Of a DNA stretch of 64,000 bases, positions 42,422-50,826 are shown piece after piece (within the stretch, counting starts at the first letter, position 1; each line of letters starts with the position of its first letter). This DNA comes from Chitinivorax tropicus. GTDB lineage: Bacteria; Pseudomonadota; Gammaproteobacteria; Burkholderiales; SCOH01. The DNA lies in the NCBI RefSeq assembly GCF_014202905.1, contig NZ_JACHHY010000012.1:62001-126000 (forward strand), written 5' to 3'. The notes beneath the pieces are model-generated. The model searched no databases, was not told the DNA's origin, and saw nothing but the letters and a program-made list of their open reading frames with translations. The translations under genes and the position numbers were made by a program.

Positions 42422-43729
42422 ATGCAACTCATTCATCTGGCGTCCCGCCTCTACGGGACGCCGCTCCTCATTGCGCGTCCCAAACTCGATGTGATCCTCT
42501 CAGTGCTGGGCTCCCGCATCGGGTTGCCCGATCTGGACATGGCCATGCCGCTGCCCACGCCGCGCCAGAGCACCACTTCGGGTCAGGCGGGCATTGCCGT
42601 CATCCCGGTGGTCGGCACGCTGGTCAGGCGTTCGATGGGTATCGAAGCGGCCTCTGGCCTGATGTCCTACGGCGAGATCGAAGCTCGCCTGGACGCCGCA
42701 TTGGCCGACCCGCAGGTGGCGGGCGTCCTGCTCGATCTGGATTCGCCCGGCGGTGAGGCCTCGGGCGTGTTCGAGCTGGCTGAGCGCGTCCGCGCCGCCA
42801 GCACCATCAAGCCGATCTGGGCGCACGCCAACGATGCCGCGTACTCGGCAGCCTTTGCCATCGCGGCGGCCTGCCAGCGCCTGACGCTGTCGCAGACCGC
42901 CGGTGTCGGTTCGATTGGCGTGATCGCGCTGCACGTCGACCAGTCGGTGAAGGATGCCAAGGACGGCCTGAACTACACCGCCGTCTTCGCGGGCAGCCAC
43001 AAGAACGACTTCTCCCCGCACGAGCCACTCACCCCGCAGGCCACCACGGCGTTGCAGACCGAAGTGGATCGCCTCTACGACATCTTCGTGAATCAGGTCG
43101 GGCAGATGCGCGGCCTCGACCCGGACGCCGTGCGCGCCACCGAGGCGGGTCTGTTTTACGGCGAGCAGGCGGTGGCAGTGGGCCTCGCCGACGCCGTGAT
43201 GCCGCTTGAACAGGTGATGACCGAGTTCACCGACGCGTTGGCGGCCAAGCAGCGGCTGGCGCAGCCCGGCGTGGCTCGCGCCTCGCCGCGAAGCCTGTCC
43301 ACGCAGCCCATCTCAAGCCCGCCCCGAAGCAAACCTTTCACCCTGGAGAACACCATGACCGACCCCAAGAACGACCACGACAACCCAAACGATCCGACCG
43401 ACGCCGACCCGCAGGGCGACCAGCCGCAGACCGACAGCGATCCGCAACCGACGCCTGCTGCCCAAGCAGCACTGGCGCAGTCCTTTGCCAGCGGGCGCAG
43501 CCAAGCACAGGCCATTGCAGAGATGTGCCTGATCGCGGGCCAGTCCCAACGCACGGCGGAATTCCTCGCAGCAGGCTTCTCGGAAGCGCAGGTGCGCCGC
43601 GCCTTGCTGGATGCCCGTGCCGACCAACCCGAAATCGCCTCGCGCATCACCGCCGATGCAGGAACCAGTCAGCGCCCGGAAAACAGTCCGGTGGTCGCTG
43701 CCGTCAAAAAACTCACCGCCAAGGAGTAA
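42422..43729 (+). CDS. S49 prohead protease with C-terminal scaffold (lambda gpC-like)
   Basis: 435 aa. The N-terminal S49/SppA-like protease (about 1-290) shows GILLDLDSPGGEASG-type core (here VLLDLDSPGGEASGVF) and catalytic Ser142 in AAYSAAFAIAAA. An acidic Asp/Pro/Gln-rich linker (from about 312) leads to a helical scaffold region. As in lambda C/Nu3, an internal in-frame start at 43355 with its own ribosome site would make the scaffold alone. Confidence 0.9.
   Translation: MQLIHLASRLYGTPLLIARPKLDVILSVLGSRIGLPDLDMAMPLPTPRQSTTSGQAGIAVIPVVGTLVRRSMGIEAASGLMSYGEIEARLDAALADPQVAGVLLDLDSPGGEASGVFELAERVRAASTIKPIWAHANDAAYSAAFAIAAACQRLTLSQTAGVGSIGVIALHVDQSVKDAKDGLNYTAVFAGSHKNDFSPHEPLTPQATTALQTEVDRLYDIFVNQVGQMRGLDPDAVRATEAGLFYGEQAVAVGLADAVMPLEQVMTEFTDALAAKQRLAQPGVARASPRSLSTQPISSPPRSKPFTLENTMTDPKNDHDNPNDPTDADPQGDQPQTDSDPQPTPAAQAALAQSFASGRSQAQAIAEMCLIAGQSQRTAEFLAAGFSEAQVRRALLDARADQPEIASRITADAGTSQRPENSPVVAAVKKLTAKE
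43355..43729 (+). CDS. Nested scaffolding protein (Nu3-like internal start)
   Basis: 124 aa, in frame with the protease gene. The ATG at 43355 is preceded by CCTGGAGAACACC, a strong ribosome site inside a coding region, and starts exactly where the acidic linker begins (MTDPKNDHDNPNDPTDADPQ). It covers the helical C-terminal region. This matches the lambda Nu3 arrangement; expression is inferred. Confidence 0.7.
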   Translation: MTDPKNDHDNPNDPTDADPQGDQPQTDSDPQPTPAAQAALAQSFASGRSQAQAIAEMCLIAGQSQRTAEFLAAGFSEAQVRRALLDARADQPEIASRITADAGTSQRPENSPVVAAVKKLTAKE

Positions 43730-43732
43730 GCC

Positions 43733-44110
43733 ATGCCCACTGTCTCTCAACCCAAGAACCTCGGTGACATGCTGAAGTACGAAGCGCCGAATTTCTACTC
43801 GCGTGACCAGGACACCGTCGCTGCCGCGCAGAACCTGTCGCTGGGCACGGTGGTGGGCCGCGAAACGGCTAGCGCCAAGCTCAAGGCCCTCGACCCGAGC
43901 GCCACGGACGGCACGGAAACCGCCGTTGGCGTGCTCGGCAATGACGTCGATGCGACGTTGATCGACCGCGAGGACGCGATCTTGATCGCCCGCCACGCCA
44001 TCGTCGCGCGCGGCGCATTGGTCTGGCCGACCGGTCTGACGGTTGCACAGAAGGCAAATGCCGTTGCCCAACTCACCGCCCTTGGGGTGCTGGTGCGCGA
44101 GAGCGCCTGA
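43733..44110 (+). CDS. Head decoration protein, lambda gpD family
   Basis: 125 aa; ATG three bases after the protease stop. LGTVVGRETASAKLKALDPS and TAVGVLGNDVDATLIDREDA fit the gpD beta-tulip fold, which caps capsid threefold sites and strengthens the head. The next gene is separated by a terminator-like hairpin. Confidence 0.85.
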   Translation: MPTVSQPKNLGDMLKYEAPNFYSRDQDTVAAAQNLSLGTVVGRETASAKLKALDPSATDGTETAVGVLGNDVDATLIDREDAILIARHAIVARGALVWPTGLTVAQKANAVAQLTALGVLVRESA

Positions 44111-44143
44111 TCCCGTCCCAACGATCCATCTCACTCCCCCCGA

Positions 44144-44179
44144 AAACCCGCCGCTGGCGGGTTTCGTCATTTCTGGAGA
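44144..44179 (+). terminator. Hairpin before major capsid gene
   Basis: AAACCCGCC-GCT-GGCGGGTTT (44144-44164), then CGTCATTTCTGGAGA, which doubles as the capsid gene ribosome site. The same module stands at 57948-57987. It may act as partial terminator or mRNA-stabilising hairpin within the late operon. Confidence 0.6.
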
Positions 44180-44185
44180 TCCCAA

Positions 44186-45208
44186 ATGCAGAACCCTTTT
44201 GAAAACCCCGGCTTCTCGATGGCCAGCCTGACGGCCGCCATCAACCTTTTGCCCAACCGCTATGGACGGCTGGAGCAACTCAACCTGTTCCCGGCCAAGC
44301 CGGTGCGCACCCGGCAGATCATCGTCGAGGAGTACGCCGGTCGTCTGAACCTGCTGCCCACCCGCGCGCCCGGTTCGCCCGGCACGGTGGGTGAACGTGG
44401 CAAGCGCAACCTGCGCTCCTTCGTGATCCCGCACATCCCGCACGACGACGTGGTGCTGCCGGAAGAAGTGCAAGGCCTGCGCGCCTTTGGTTCCGAAACC
44501 GAAATGGAAGCCATTGGCGGTGTCATGGCCCGTCATCTGGAGACCATGCGTAACAAGCACGCGATCACCCTGGAGCACCTGCGCATGGGCGCACTCAAGG
44601 GCAAGATCCTCGATGCCGACGGCAGCGAGCTGGTCGATCTGTTCGACGAGTTTGACATCACCGCGCAATCAGTGTCCTTCGAGTTTTCGACGGCGGCCGA
44701 CAACGGGCAAATCAAGAGCGCCTGCCTGGAGCTGCTTGGGCTCATGGAAGATGGGCTCACGGGCGAGTTTTCGACCGGCGTGCATGTGTTGTGCTCGACC
44801 GAGTTCTTCCGGGCGCTGACCACCCACAAGGAGGTCAAGACCGCCTACCAGAACTGGCAACAGGGCGCGGTGCTGATCAACGACATGCGCTCGGGCTTCA
44901 GCTACAGCGGCATCACCTTCGAGGAATACCGGGGCCAGGCGACTTTTGTGCAGGCCGACGGCACGCTGGGGTCGCGCCGGTTCATCGCCGCTGGTGAAGC
45001 CCATGCATTCCCGGTCGGCACGGTGGACACCTTCGCCACCTACTTCGCGCCAGCGGACTTCAACGAGACCGTGAACACCATCGGTCAGCCGCTGTATGCC
45101 AAGCAGGAGCCACGCAAATTCGACCGTGGCACTGATCTGCACACGCAATCGAACCCGCTGCCGATGTGCCACCGCCCAGGCGTGCTGATCAAGCTGACCT
45201 CTGCCTGA
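44186..45208 (+). CDS. Major capsid protein, lambda gpE family
   Basis: 340 aa; ribosome site CTGGAGA and ATG. Family features: FSMASLTAAINLLPNRYGRL, RTRQIIVEEYAGRLNLLPT, RGKRNLRSFVIPHIPHDD, and late GEAHAFPVGTVDTFATYFAP. It forms the icosahedral shell with gpD. Full length. The last base is shared with the next ATG. Confidence 0.93.
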   Translation: MQNPFENPGFSMASLTAAINLLPNRYGRLEQLNLFPAKPVRTRQIIVEEYAGRLNLLPTRAPGSPGTVGERGKRNLRSFVIPHIPHDDVVLPEEVQGLRAFGSETEMEAIGGVMARHLETMRNKHAITLEHLRMGALKGKILDADGSELVDLFDEFDITAQSVSFEFSTAADNGQIKSACLELLGLMEDGLTGEFSTGVHVLCSTEFFRALTTHKEVKTAYQNWQQGAVLINDMRSGFSYSGITFEEYRGQATFVQADGTLGSRRFIAAGEAHAFPVGTVDTFATYFAPADFNETVNTIGQPLYAKQEPRKFDRGTDLHTQSNPLPMCHRPGVLIKLTSA

Positions 45209-45486
45209 TGGATGTCACGACGCTCTACGAAGCCGCCCGCAACGCCGGGCTGCTGACGCCGGTCACGGTTGCGGGCGGAACGGTGCATTGCGCCTTCCGC
45301 GCTCCGGACGAAACCGTGCTGGATGGCTTCGCGCTGTCGCGGGACTACCAGATCGACTACCCGGCGTCTTGGCTGACGCTGGCAGTTGGGGAGACGGTCG
45401 AGGTCGCAGGCAACACCTATCAGGTGCGCGACGTGCGTGCCATCGGCGACGGTTCCGAGCGTCGCGCCTCGCTCACCCAACTCTGA
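45208..45486 (+). CDS. Head-tail attachment protein (FII-like)
   Basis: 92 aa; ATG in TGATG. Beta-rich small protein: GGTVHCAFRAPDETVLDGF, then GETVEVAGNTYQVRDVRAIG. Size, order after the capsid gene and pattern fit the lambda gpFII/Phage_attach group that completes the head for tail joining. Family assignment is by position and style rather than a strict motif. Confidence 0.65.
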   Translation: MDVTTLYEAARNAGLLTPVTVAGGTVHCAFRAPDETVLDGFALSRDYQIDYPASWLTLAVGETVEVAGNTYQVRDVRAIGDGSERRASLTQL

Positions 45487-45496
45487 GGAATCCGCC

Positions 45497-45922
45497 ATGA
45501 ACTCCGTCCGCGAGCGCGTCTTGCGGGAGGTCGTCACGCGCCTGGCATCTGCGATTGCCCCGATCCCGGTGCTGCGCATGCCTGCCGTGCCGGTCACCCG
45601 CGAGGCCAGTCCGGCGCTGCTGCTGTTTGTCGATGGCGACAGCATCACAGCCCACGCCAACCACCTCGTCGACCGGCTGCTGATCGTCCGGCTTGCCGTG
45701 GTGGCACGCGGAGCGGATGCCTTCGACGTGGCCGACCAGGCCCTGGTCGCAGCCCACGCGGCTTTGCTGGCTGACCCGAATCTGGGCGGGCTGGCCATCG
45801 CCGTGCGCGAGATCGACTGCGAATGGGAGTTCGACGACGCCGATGCCGGGGCCGTCGCGCTGCCCGCCCGCTACGAGATTCGTTACCGCACCCACGCCAT
45901 CGACCTCACCCAAACAGGATGA
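45497..45922 (+). CDS. Tail terminator/completion-like protein
   Basis: 141 aa; ATG with GAGGAATCC upstream. It starts MNSVRERVLREVVTRLASAI and has LLLFVDGDSITAH and CEWEFDDADAGAVALPARYE, a layout seen in phage gpU-like tail terminator proteins with an alpha/beta fold. Its position between the attachment protein and tail tube supports the call. The motif match is loose. Confidence 0.65.
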   Translation: MNSVRERVLREVVTRLASAIAPIPVLRMPAVPVTREASPALLLFVDGDSITAHANHLVDRLLIVRLAVVARGADAFDVADQALVAAHAALLADPNLGGLAIAVREIDCEWEFDDADAGAVALPARYEIRYRTHAIDLTQTG

Positions 45923-45926
45923 ATAC

Positions 45927-46130
45927 ATGCACATCGAACTACTGAAACCCCATACCCATGCAGGCAAGCGCCTCTCCGTAGGTGATCGCCTTGATCTGAA
46001 TGACGCCAGCGCCCGTTGGCTGATCACACAAGGCACGGCCAAAGCGGCCACTCCAGCCACTGATTCCAAACCCACCCGCCGTGATGCCACGTCCGGTGTT
46101 TCCACAACTGCAGCCACCCAAGGAGACTGA
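45927..46130 (+). CDS. Small tail-region protein
   Basis: 67 aa. Begins MHIELLKPHTHAGKRLSVGD, followed by LDLNDASARWLITQGTAKAA and a Thr/Ala-rich tail. Short proteins like this precede the tube gene in many siphophages; function unknown. Confidence 0.65.
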   Translation: MHIELLKPHTHAGKRLSVGDRLDLNDASARWLITQGTAKAATPATDSKPTRRDATSGVSTTAATQGD

Positions 46131-46132
46131 AC

Positions 46133-46885
46133 ATGGCTTACTTTTCCGGACAAGGTCGCGTCTACATCGGCGCACGCGATGAACTCGGCAACCCAGCAGG
46201 ACTGACCTTCGTCGGCAACGTGCCCGAACTGAAGGTATCGTTGTCGGTGGATACCATCGAGCACCAGGAAGCGCAGTCGGGCCAGCGCCTGACCGACCTG
46301 CAGCTCATCAAGACCAAGAAGGGCGAATTCGCCTGCACGCTGGAGGAACTGATCGCCACCAATCTGGCGCTCGCGCTCTACGGCACCACGACCACGATCA
46401 CCCCCGGCACCGTGACCAGTGCACTGCTGCCCAACCCGGTCACGCCGGGCAGCCTCTACCCGCTGGCCATGCAAAACGTGTCCGCCGTGCAGATCCAGGA
46501 CTCAGATGCCACGCCCAAGACGCTCCCGGCCAGCCAGTACAGCGTCAATGCCAAGCACGGTTCGCTGGTGGTGCTCGATGCCACGTCGGGCGGCCCGTAC
46601 ACCGAGCCGTTCACCGTCGATTACGCCTATGGTGCGGCGCAGAGCACGGCGATGTTCACCCAGCCCTTGCCAGAACGCTGGATTCGCTTCGAGGGGCTCA
46701 ACACCGCCGACGGCAACCGCGAGGTGGTGATCGACCTGTACCGCGTGGCCATCAACCCGGCCAAGGAACTCTCGATCATCACGGACGAACTGCTCAAGTT
46801 CGAGCTGTCGGGCCAAGTACTGGCGGATCTGACCAAGCCAGTCGGTGGTGATCTCGGTCAATTTGGCCGTCTGGTGCTGCTGTGA
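46133..46885 (+). CDS. Major tail tube protein
   Basis: 250 aa; ATG after GGAGACTGAAC. FSGQGRVYIGARDELGNPAG and FVGNVPELKVSLSVDTIEHQ start a tube-type beta fold; the central GSLYPLAMQNVSAVQIQ and late LYRVAINPAKELSIITDELL are also typical. It polymerises into the tail tube around the tape measure. Followed directly by the chaperone pair. Confidence 0.85.
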   Translation: MAYFSGQGRVYIGARDELGNPAGLTFVGNVPELKVSLSVDTIEHQEAQSGQRLTDLQLIKTKKGEFACTLEELIATNLALALYGTTTTITPGTVTSALLPNPVTPGSLYPLAMQNVSAVQIQDSDATPKTLPASQYSVNAKHGSLVVLDATSGGPYTEPFTVDYAYGAAQSTAMFTQPLPERWIRFEGLNTADGNREVVIDLYRVAINPAKELSIITDELLKFELSGQVLADLTKPVGGDLGQFGRLVLL

Positions 46886-47286
46886 TGGATGACTTCAAGA
46901 CTTTCCCACCTGCACCGGTGGTCGTGACGCTGTCCAGTACGGCGCTGGAATTGACACCGATCCGGCTGGGCGAGTTGCCACGGCTACTGGCCGTGGTGCG
47001 TCCGCTGGCCGAGGAAATCACCAGCGATCCGGACTGGATGGCGCTGCTGGGGCGGCACGGCGATGCCGTACTGGATTTGCTGGCGATCACCACCCGGCGT
47101 GAACGCGCGTGGATCAATGACCTTCAGCTTGCGGACGCCGTGCAACTGGCCGCCGCCGTGTTCGAGGTGAACGCGGATTTTTTCGTGGCGCACGTCGTGC
47201 CGAGCATTCAGGGCGCAGCCCAGCGACTCGCGCCGACACTGCGCTCACTGACGAACTCGGCTGGGACGCTGCCATCGCCCGCTTGA
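46885..47286 (+). CDS. Tail assembly chaperone G
   Basis: 133 aa; ATG in TGATG at 46885 (a GTG at 46882 is less likely). Helical protein with LGELPRLLAVVRPLAEEITS and DAVLDLLAITTRRERAWIND. Position between tube and tape measure genes and the slippery sequence inside mark it as the G-like chaperone. A fraction of ribosomes should shift at 47178 to make the GT product. Confidence 0.8.
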   Translation: MDDFKTFPPAPVVVTLSSTALELTPIRLGELPRLLAVVRPLAEEITSDPDWMALLGRHGDAVLDLLAITTRRERAWINDLQLADAVQLAAAVFEVNADFFVAHVVPSIQGAAQRLAPTLRSLTNSAGTLPSPA

Positions 47287-47471
47287 TCCGCTCCGGGCAC
47301 CGCCTTGGCGACGTGATGGCCTACACACTCACCCAAGCGCAAGCCTTTCTGGATGTCGACGGCCAGATCGAGCGGCAGCAACTGGCCCAGCTGCTCGGCA
47401 TTCATGCCGTGGCAGCGCAGGGCGAGAAGCGTGGCATCGAACAACTGCAACGCGATCTTCTGAAGGACTGA
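46885..47471 (+). CDS. Tail assembly chaperone GT, frameshift product
   Basis: Predicted 195-aa fusion: the first 100 residues of G, then a -1 shift and 95 residues of the T extension (LTDELGWDAAIARLIRSGHR, LGDVMAYTLTQAQAFLDVDG). The -1 frame is open from the slippery site to the TGA at 47469. The separate ORF 47283-47471 lacks a good start (TTG only), as expected for a frameshift extension. GT binds the tape measure during tail assembly in lambda-like phages. Confidence 0.75.
47178..47184 (+). promoter_or_regulatory. Programmed -1 frameshift slippery site
   Basis: T-TTT-TTC, with TTT and TTC in the G frame (codons 99 and 100), a valid X-XXY-YYZ heptamer. After the slip reading continues CGT GGC GCA with no stop before 47469. 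No stimulator hairpin was measured. Confidence 0.75.
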
Positions 47472-47474
47472 GCC

Positions 47475-48116
47475 ATGCGTCTCTCGCTCACCACCACCGG
47501 CTTGCTGGACCCGCGCCAGTTGGCAGCGTGGAGCACCGAGCGGCGTCGTGCCATCCACACCGCCGTCGCCAAGGGCATGCTGTCGGGCGGACGCGAGGTG
47601 CGTGATGCCGCGCGATCCGAGATGCGCAGCGCCTTCACCGTCAAGCGCAACAGCTTCATCTCATCGATGGGTGTGAAGGTGTTCGACAAGAAGCCGGAGC
47701 AACTGCCCGCCTTGCTGGTGGGCAGCAAGATTCCTTGGCTCGGCCTGCATGAAAAAGGCGGCACGGTGAGCGGCAATTTGCTGATACCGCTGCTGCCCGG
47801 GCGCATCGGCCCCAAGCGCTTCAAGGCGGTCATCGATGGCCTGATGCGCTCGGGCAATACCTTCTTCATCGAGAAGAACGGTCGCGTGCTGCTGATGGCC
47901 GAGAACATCAAAGAGAACGCCGGGCAGCTCAACCGCTTCAAGCGTGCCGAGCGTGCCCGGACTGGCGCAAAACAGATCAAGCGCGGCCAGGAAATTCCCA
48001 TCGCCGTGCTGGTCAAGCGCGTCGATCTCAAACGACGACTGAATCTGGCGGGTGGCGTGCAACGCGCACTACCTGCCTTGGCGCGAGCGATTCAACAAGA
48101 ACTGGACAAAGTCTGA
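47475..48116 (+). CDS. DUF6441 tail protein
   Basis: 213 aa; ATG three bases after the GT stop. RRAIHTAVAKGMLSGGREVR, FISSMGVKVFDKKPEQLPAL and IPLLPGRIGPKRFKAVIDGL match DUF6441 proteins located between chaperone and tape measure in GTA-like tails. Basic and helical; probably structural. Its stop overlaps the tape measure ATG by one base. Confidence 0.78.
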   Translation: MRLSLTTTGLLDPRQLAAWSTERRRAIHTAVAKGMLSGGREVRDAARSEMRSAFTVKRNSFISSMGVKVFDKKPEQLPALLVGSKIPWLGLHEKGGTVSGNLLIPLLPGRIGPKRFKAVIDGLMRSGNTFFIEKNGRVLLMAENIKENAGQLNRFKRAERARTGAKQIKRGQEIPIAVLVKRVDLKRRLNLAGGVQRALPALARAIQQELDKV

Positions 48117-50821
48117 TGGCAAGCAATCGTGCCCAAATCCTGATCAGCGCCGTCGACCAGACCAAGACCGCTTTCGACTCGATCAAGCGGGGCTTGGGCG
48201 GCCTCACCGATACGGCCAAGAGCGTCAATGGCGTGCTGGCCAACCTTGGTGTGGCCGTGTCGGTGGCGGGGCTGACCGCTATGGTGAAATCGGCCATCGA
48301 CACTGGCGACGCGCTGGACGAGATGTCGCAACGTGTCGGTGTCAGTGTCGAAACCCTGTCGGTATGGAAACCGGCAGCCGAGCAGTCAGGTGTCTCCGGC
48401 GAGTCCTTCGAGAAGGGCCTGCGCAAGCTGTCCACCACGATGCTGGAAGCCGCGACCGGGTCGGAAGATGCCGCTCGCGGATTTTCTGCGGTGGGCGTCG
48501 AGTTCAAGAACCAGGACGGCACCCTGCGTGCCACCGATCAGGTGCTACTGGATCTGGCCGAGCGCTTCAAGGCCATGCCCGATGGCGCGGAGAAGACTGC
48601 GCTGGCCGTGCAACTGTTCGGCAAGTCAGGAGCGGAGCTGATCCCGTTTCTGAATCAGGGGCGCGACGGCATCAACGAGCTCGCCGCCGAGATGCAGGCG
48701 CTCGGCGTGCAGATGAGCAGTGAGACTGCAGCACAGGCTGGCAACTTCAACGATGCGCTCGACAAGCTGAAGCTGGCCACCACCAGCATCGGCAACCAGA
48801 TCATCGCCTCCTTGCTGCCCGCCCTGAACGACATGGCCGGTGGCATGGTCGAGTCTGCAAAGCAAGGCGGCACATTGCGCGCGATCCTGGATGGCGTGGT
48901 GCTGGTGCTCAAGACCCTGGCGCTCGGTGCCGCCACGGTTGGCAAGGCCTTCGTCGCCTTGGGCGAGGCCATAGGTGCAGGTGTCGCTGCCGCTGTGGAA
49001 GCGCTCAAGGGCAACACCGATGGGGCCAAGGCCATCATTGCCGACCTCAAAGGCAATCTGGTCAAACGGTTGGATGAGCTGGCGTCCTTCCGCGACAGCC
49101 TGTTCGATCCCAAGCCCATTGAGGTCAAGGCTCCCAAGATTCAGGCCGATCCGGAACTTCTGCAGCGCTTGACCAAACCCAAGGCCGCCAAGCCCGCGCA
49201 GGACACGACCGGCGCGCAGACCACGCTGATGAAAGCGCAGCTGGACGCCGAGTTCACGCTGCTCAAGGACGGACTGGCGCGGCAGCAAACTGCGCTGGAT
49301 GCAGCACTTGAAGACCGTCTGGTTTCGGTGCGCGACTACTACGCGCAGAAGACGGCCATCGAGCAACGCGAGGTCGATGCCGAGATTGCCCGAAAGCAGC
49401 AAGAGTTGGCGCGCAGTCAGCAAGTCGCCACCACGGGCAAGTCAGAAAACGACCGCCTGCGCGCTAAGGCTGAAGTGGCCAAAGCGGAAGCCGACCTCAT
49501 CACGCTCAACAACCGGCGCACAGACATCGAGCAGGCCAATGCGCGCAAGGCTGCGCAAGCCGAGCGTGAACTGGCCGATGCTTTGGCGCAGGCGCGTGAG
49601 GAACTGGCACAGATCACCGGCACAGCCACAGATGCCGACCGGCAGGCTGCCATTGAGCGTAGCTACCGCGATCTACGGGCGCGACTGGCGGCAGAAAGCG
49701 ATGCCGACGGCGTGTCGCTCGTTGACCGGCTGATCAACGTGAAGGCAGCGCAGGCCAATCTGGCGGCCTTGGAGGCCCAATGGCGGCAGGTCACCGAGCG
49801 TCTGCGCAATGCGCAGGAGGCCATTCAGACCCAGCAGCAGGCCGGTCTGCTCACCGAAACGCAGGCCCGTCAGCAGATCGTGGCCTTGCAACAGCAATCA
49901 GCCACAGAGATGGAGCGCTTGTTGCCGACCATGCAGCAAGCCGCGCAGGCCATCGGGCCCGATGCAGTGATTCGCGTGCAGGCGTGGCGCAACGAGCTGG
50001 ATCGCACCAAGCTCACCGTCGATGAAATGGCACCGCTGTGGAACCGCATCGGTGAGAGCTTCGGCGGTGCGCTCAACGGGATGATCACCGGCGCGCAGAC
50101 CTGGCGCAGTGCCTTGGCCAGCATTTTTCAGCAGGTGGCCGACGCCTTCCTGCAGCAGATCGTGATCCAGCCGTTCCAGCAGTGGATCGCGATGCAGGCG
50201 CGGATGCTGGCCCTCAAGTTGGGTTTCATCCAGCAGGAGCAGACCGTCGATGCGGCGGCCAGCGCCGCCAAGGTCGCGCAAAAGACCACCGAAACCACCG
50301 CCGTGGTGTCGATGGATGCGGCCAAGGCGGGAGCCGGGGCTGCGGCGTCGCAGGCTTCAATTCCCTACGTTGGCCCGGCACTCGCGGTGGCCGCGATGGT
50401 AGCCATGGTCGCCGCAGTCATGGCGCTCTTGGGCGGCATCAAGAAGTTCGCGGGTGGCGGTCTGGTCTCCGGGCCGGGCAGCGCCACCTCGGATTCGATC
50501 CCGGCACGTCTGTCCGCAGGCGAGTACGTGGTGCGGGCGGCCGCAGTTCGCCAGGTCGGTGTGGCCTTCCTCGACTCGCTAAATGGCTTGTCGGTAGGCC
50601 CGCGCTTCAAAGGTGGTGAGCTGGCCTTTGCTGCCGGTGGTCTTGTGCCGGAAGTGAAAGTGCCACCCGCGCAGCCGCAGATGAATCAGGCGGTGCGCAT
50701 CGTTAACGCAGTCGATCCGGGCGTGACGCACGACCACCTGCAGTCCCCTGCCGGGGAGAAAGTCATCGTCAACATCATCGGGCGCAATGCACGGGCCATC
50801 CGTGCGGCGCTGCAAGGGTAA
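48116..50821 (+). CDS. Tail tape measure protein
   Basis: 901 aa. The N-terminal part has DQTKTAFDSIKRGLGGLTDT and DEMSQRVGVSVETLSVWKPA. Then come long coiled-coil stretches (about 370-640: AEFTLLKDGLARQQTALDAA, AEADLITLNNRRTDIEQANA) and hydrophobic C-terminal segments (VGPALAVAAMVAMVAAVMAL). By analogy with lambda gpH (853 aa) the tail may be of similar length. It sets tail length and is ejected into the host envelope. Confidence 0.92.
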   Translation: MASNRAQILISAVDQTKTAFDSIKRGLGGLTDTAKSVNGVLANLGVAVSVAGLTAMVKSAIDTGDALDEMSQRVGVSVETLSVWKPAAEQSGVSGESFEKGLRKLSTTMLEAATGSEDAARGFSAVGVEFKNQDGTLRATDQVLLDLAERFKAMPDGAEKTALAVQLFGKSGAELIPFLNQGRDGINELAAEMQALGVQMSSETAAQAGNFNDALDKLKLATTSIGNQIIASLLPALNDMAGGMVESAKQGGTLRAILDGVVLVLKTLALGAATVGKAFVALGEAIGAGVAAAVEALKGNTDGAKAIIADLKGNLVKRLDELASFRDSLFDPKPIEVKAPKIQADPELLQRLTKPKAAKPAQDTTGAQTTLMKAQLDAEFTLLKDGLARQQTALDAALEDRLVSVRDYYAQKTAIEQREVDAEIARKQQELARSQQVATTGKSENDRLRAKAEVAKAEADLITLNNRRTDIEQANARKAAQAERELADALAQAREELAQITGTATDADRQAAIERSYRDLRARLAAESDADGVSLVDRLINVKAAQANLAALEAQWRQVTERLRNAQEAIQTQQQAGLLTETQARQQIVALQQQSATEMERLLPTMQQAAQAIGPDAVIRVQAWRNELDRTKLTVDEMAPLWNRIGESFGGALNGMITGAQTWRSALASIFQQVADAFLQQIVIQPFQQWIAMQARMLALKLGFIQQEQTVDAAASAAKVAQKTTETTAVVSMDAAKAGAGAAASQASIPYVGPALAVAAMVAMVAAVMALLGGIKKFAGGGLVSGPGSATSDSIPARLSAGEYVVRAAAVRQVGVAFLDSLNGLSVGPRFKGGELAFAAGGLVPEVKVPPAQPQMNQAVRIVNAVDPGVTHDHLQSPAGEKVIVNIIGRNARAIRAALQG

Positions 50822-50826
50822 ATCTC

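Noticed and set aside
47283-47471. Independent 62-aa gene after the tail chaperone
   Set aside because: Only a TTG start overlapping the previous stop is available, and the frame continues open upstream to the slippery site, so it is better read as the frameshift extension.
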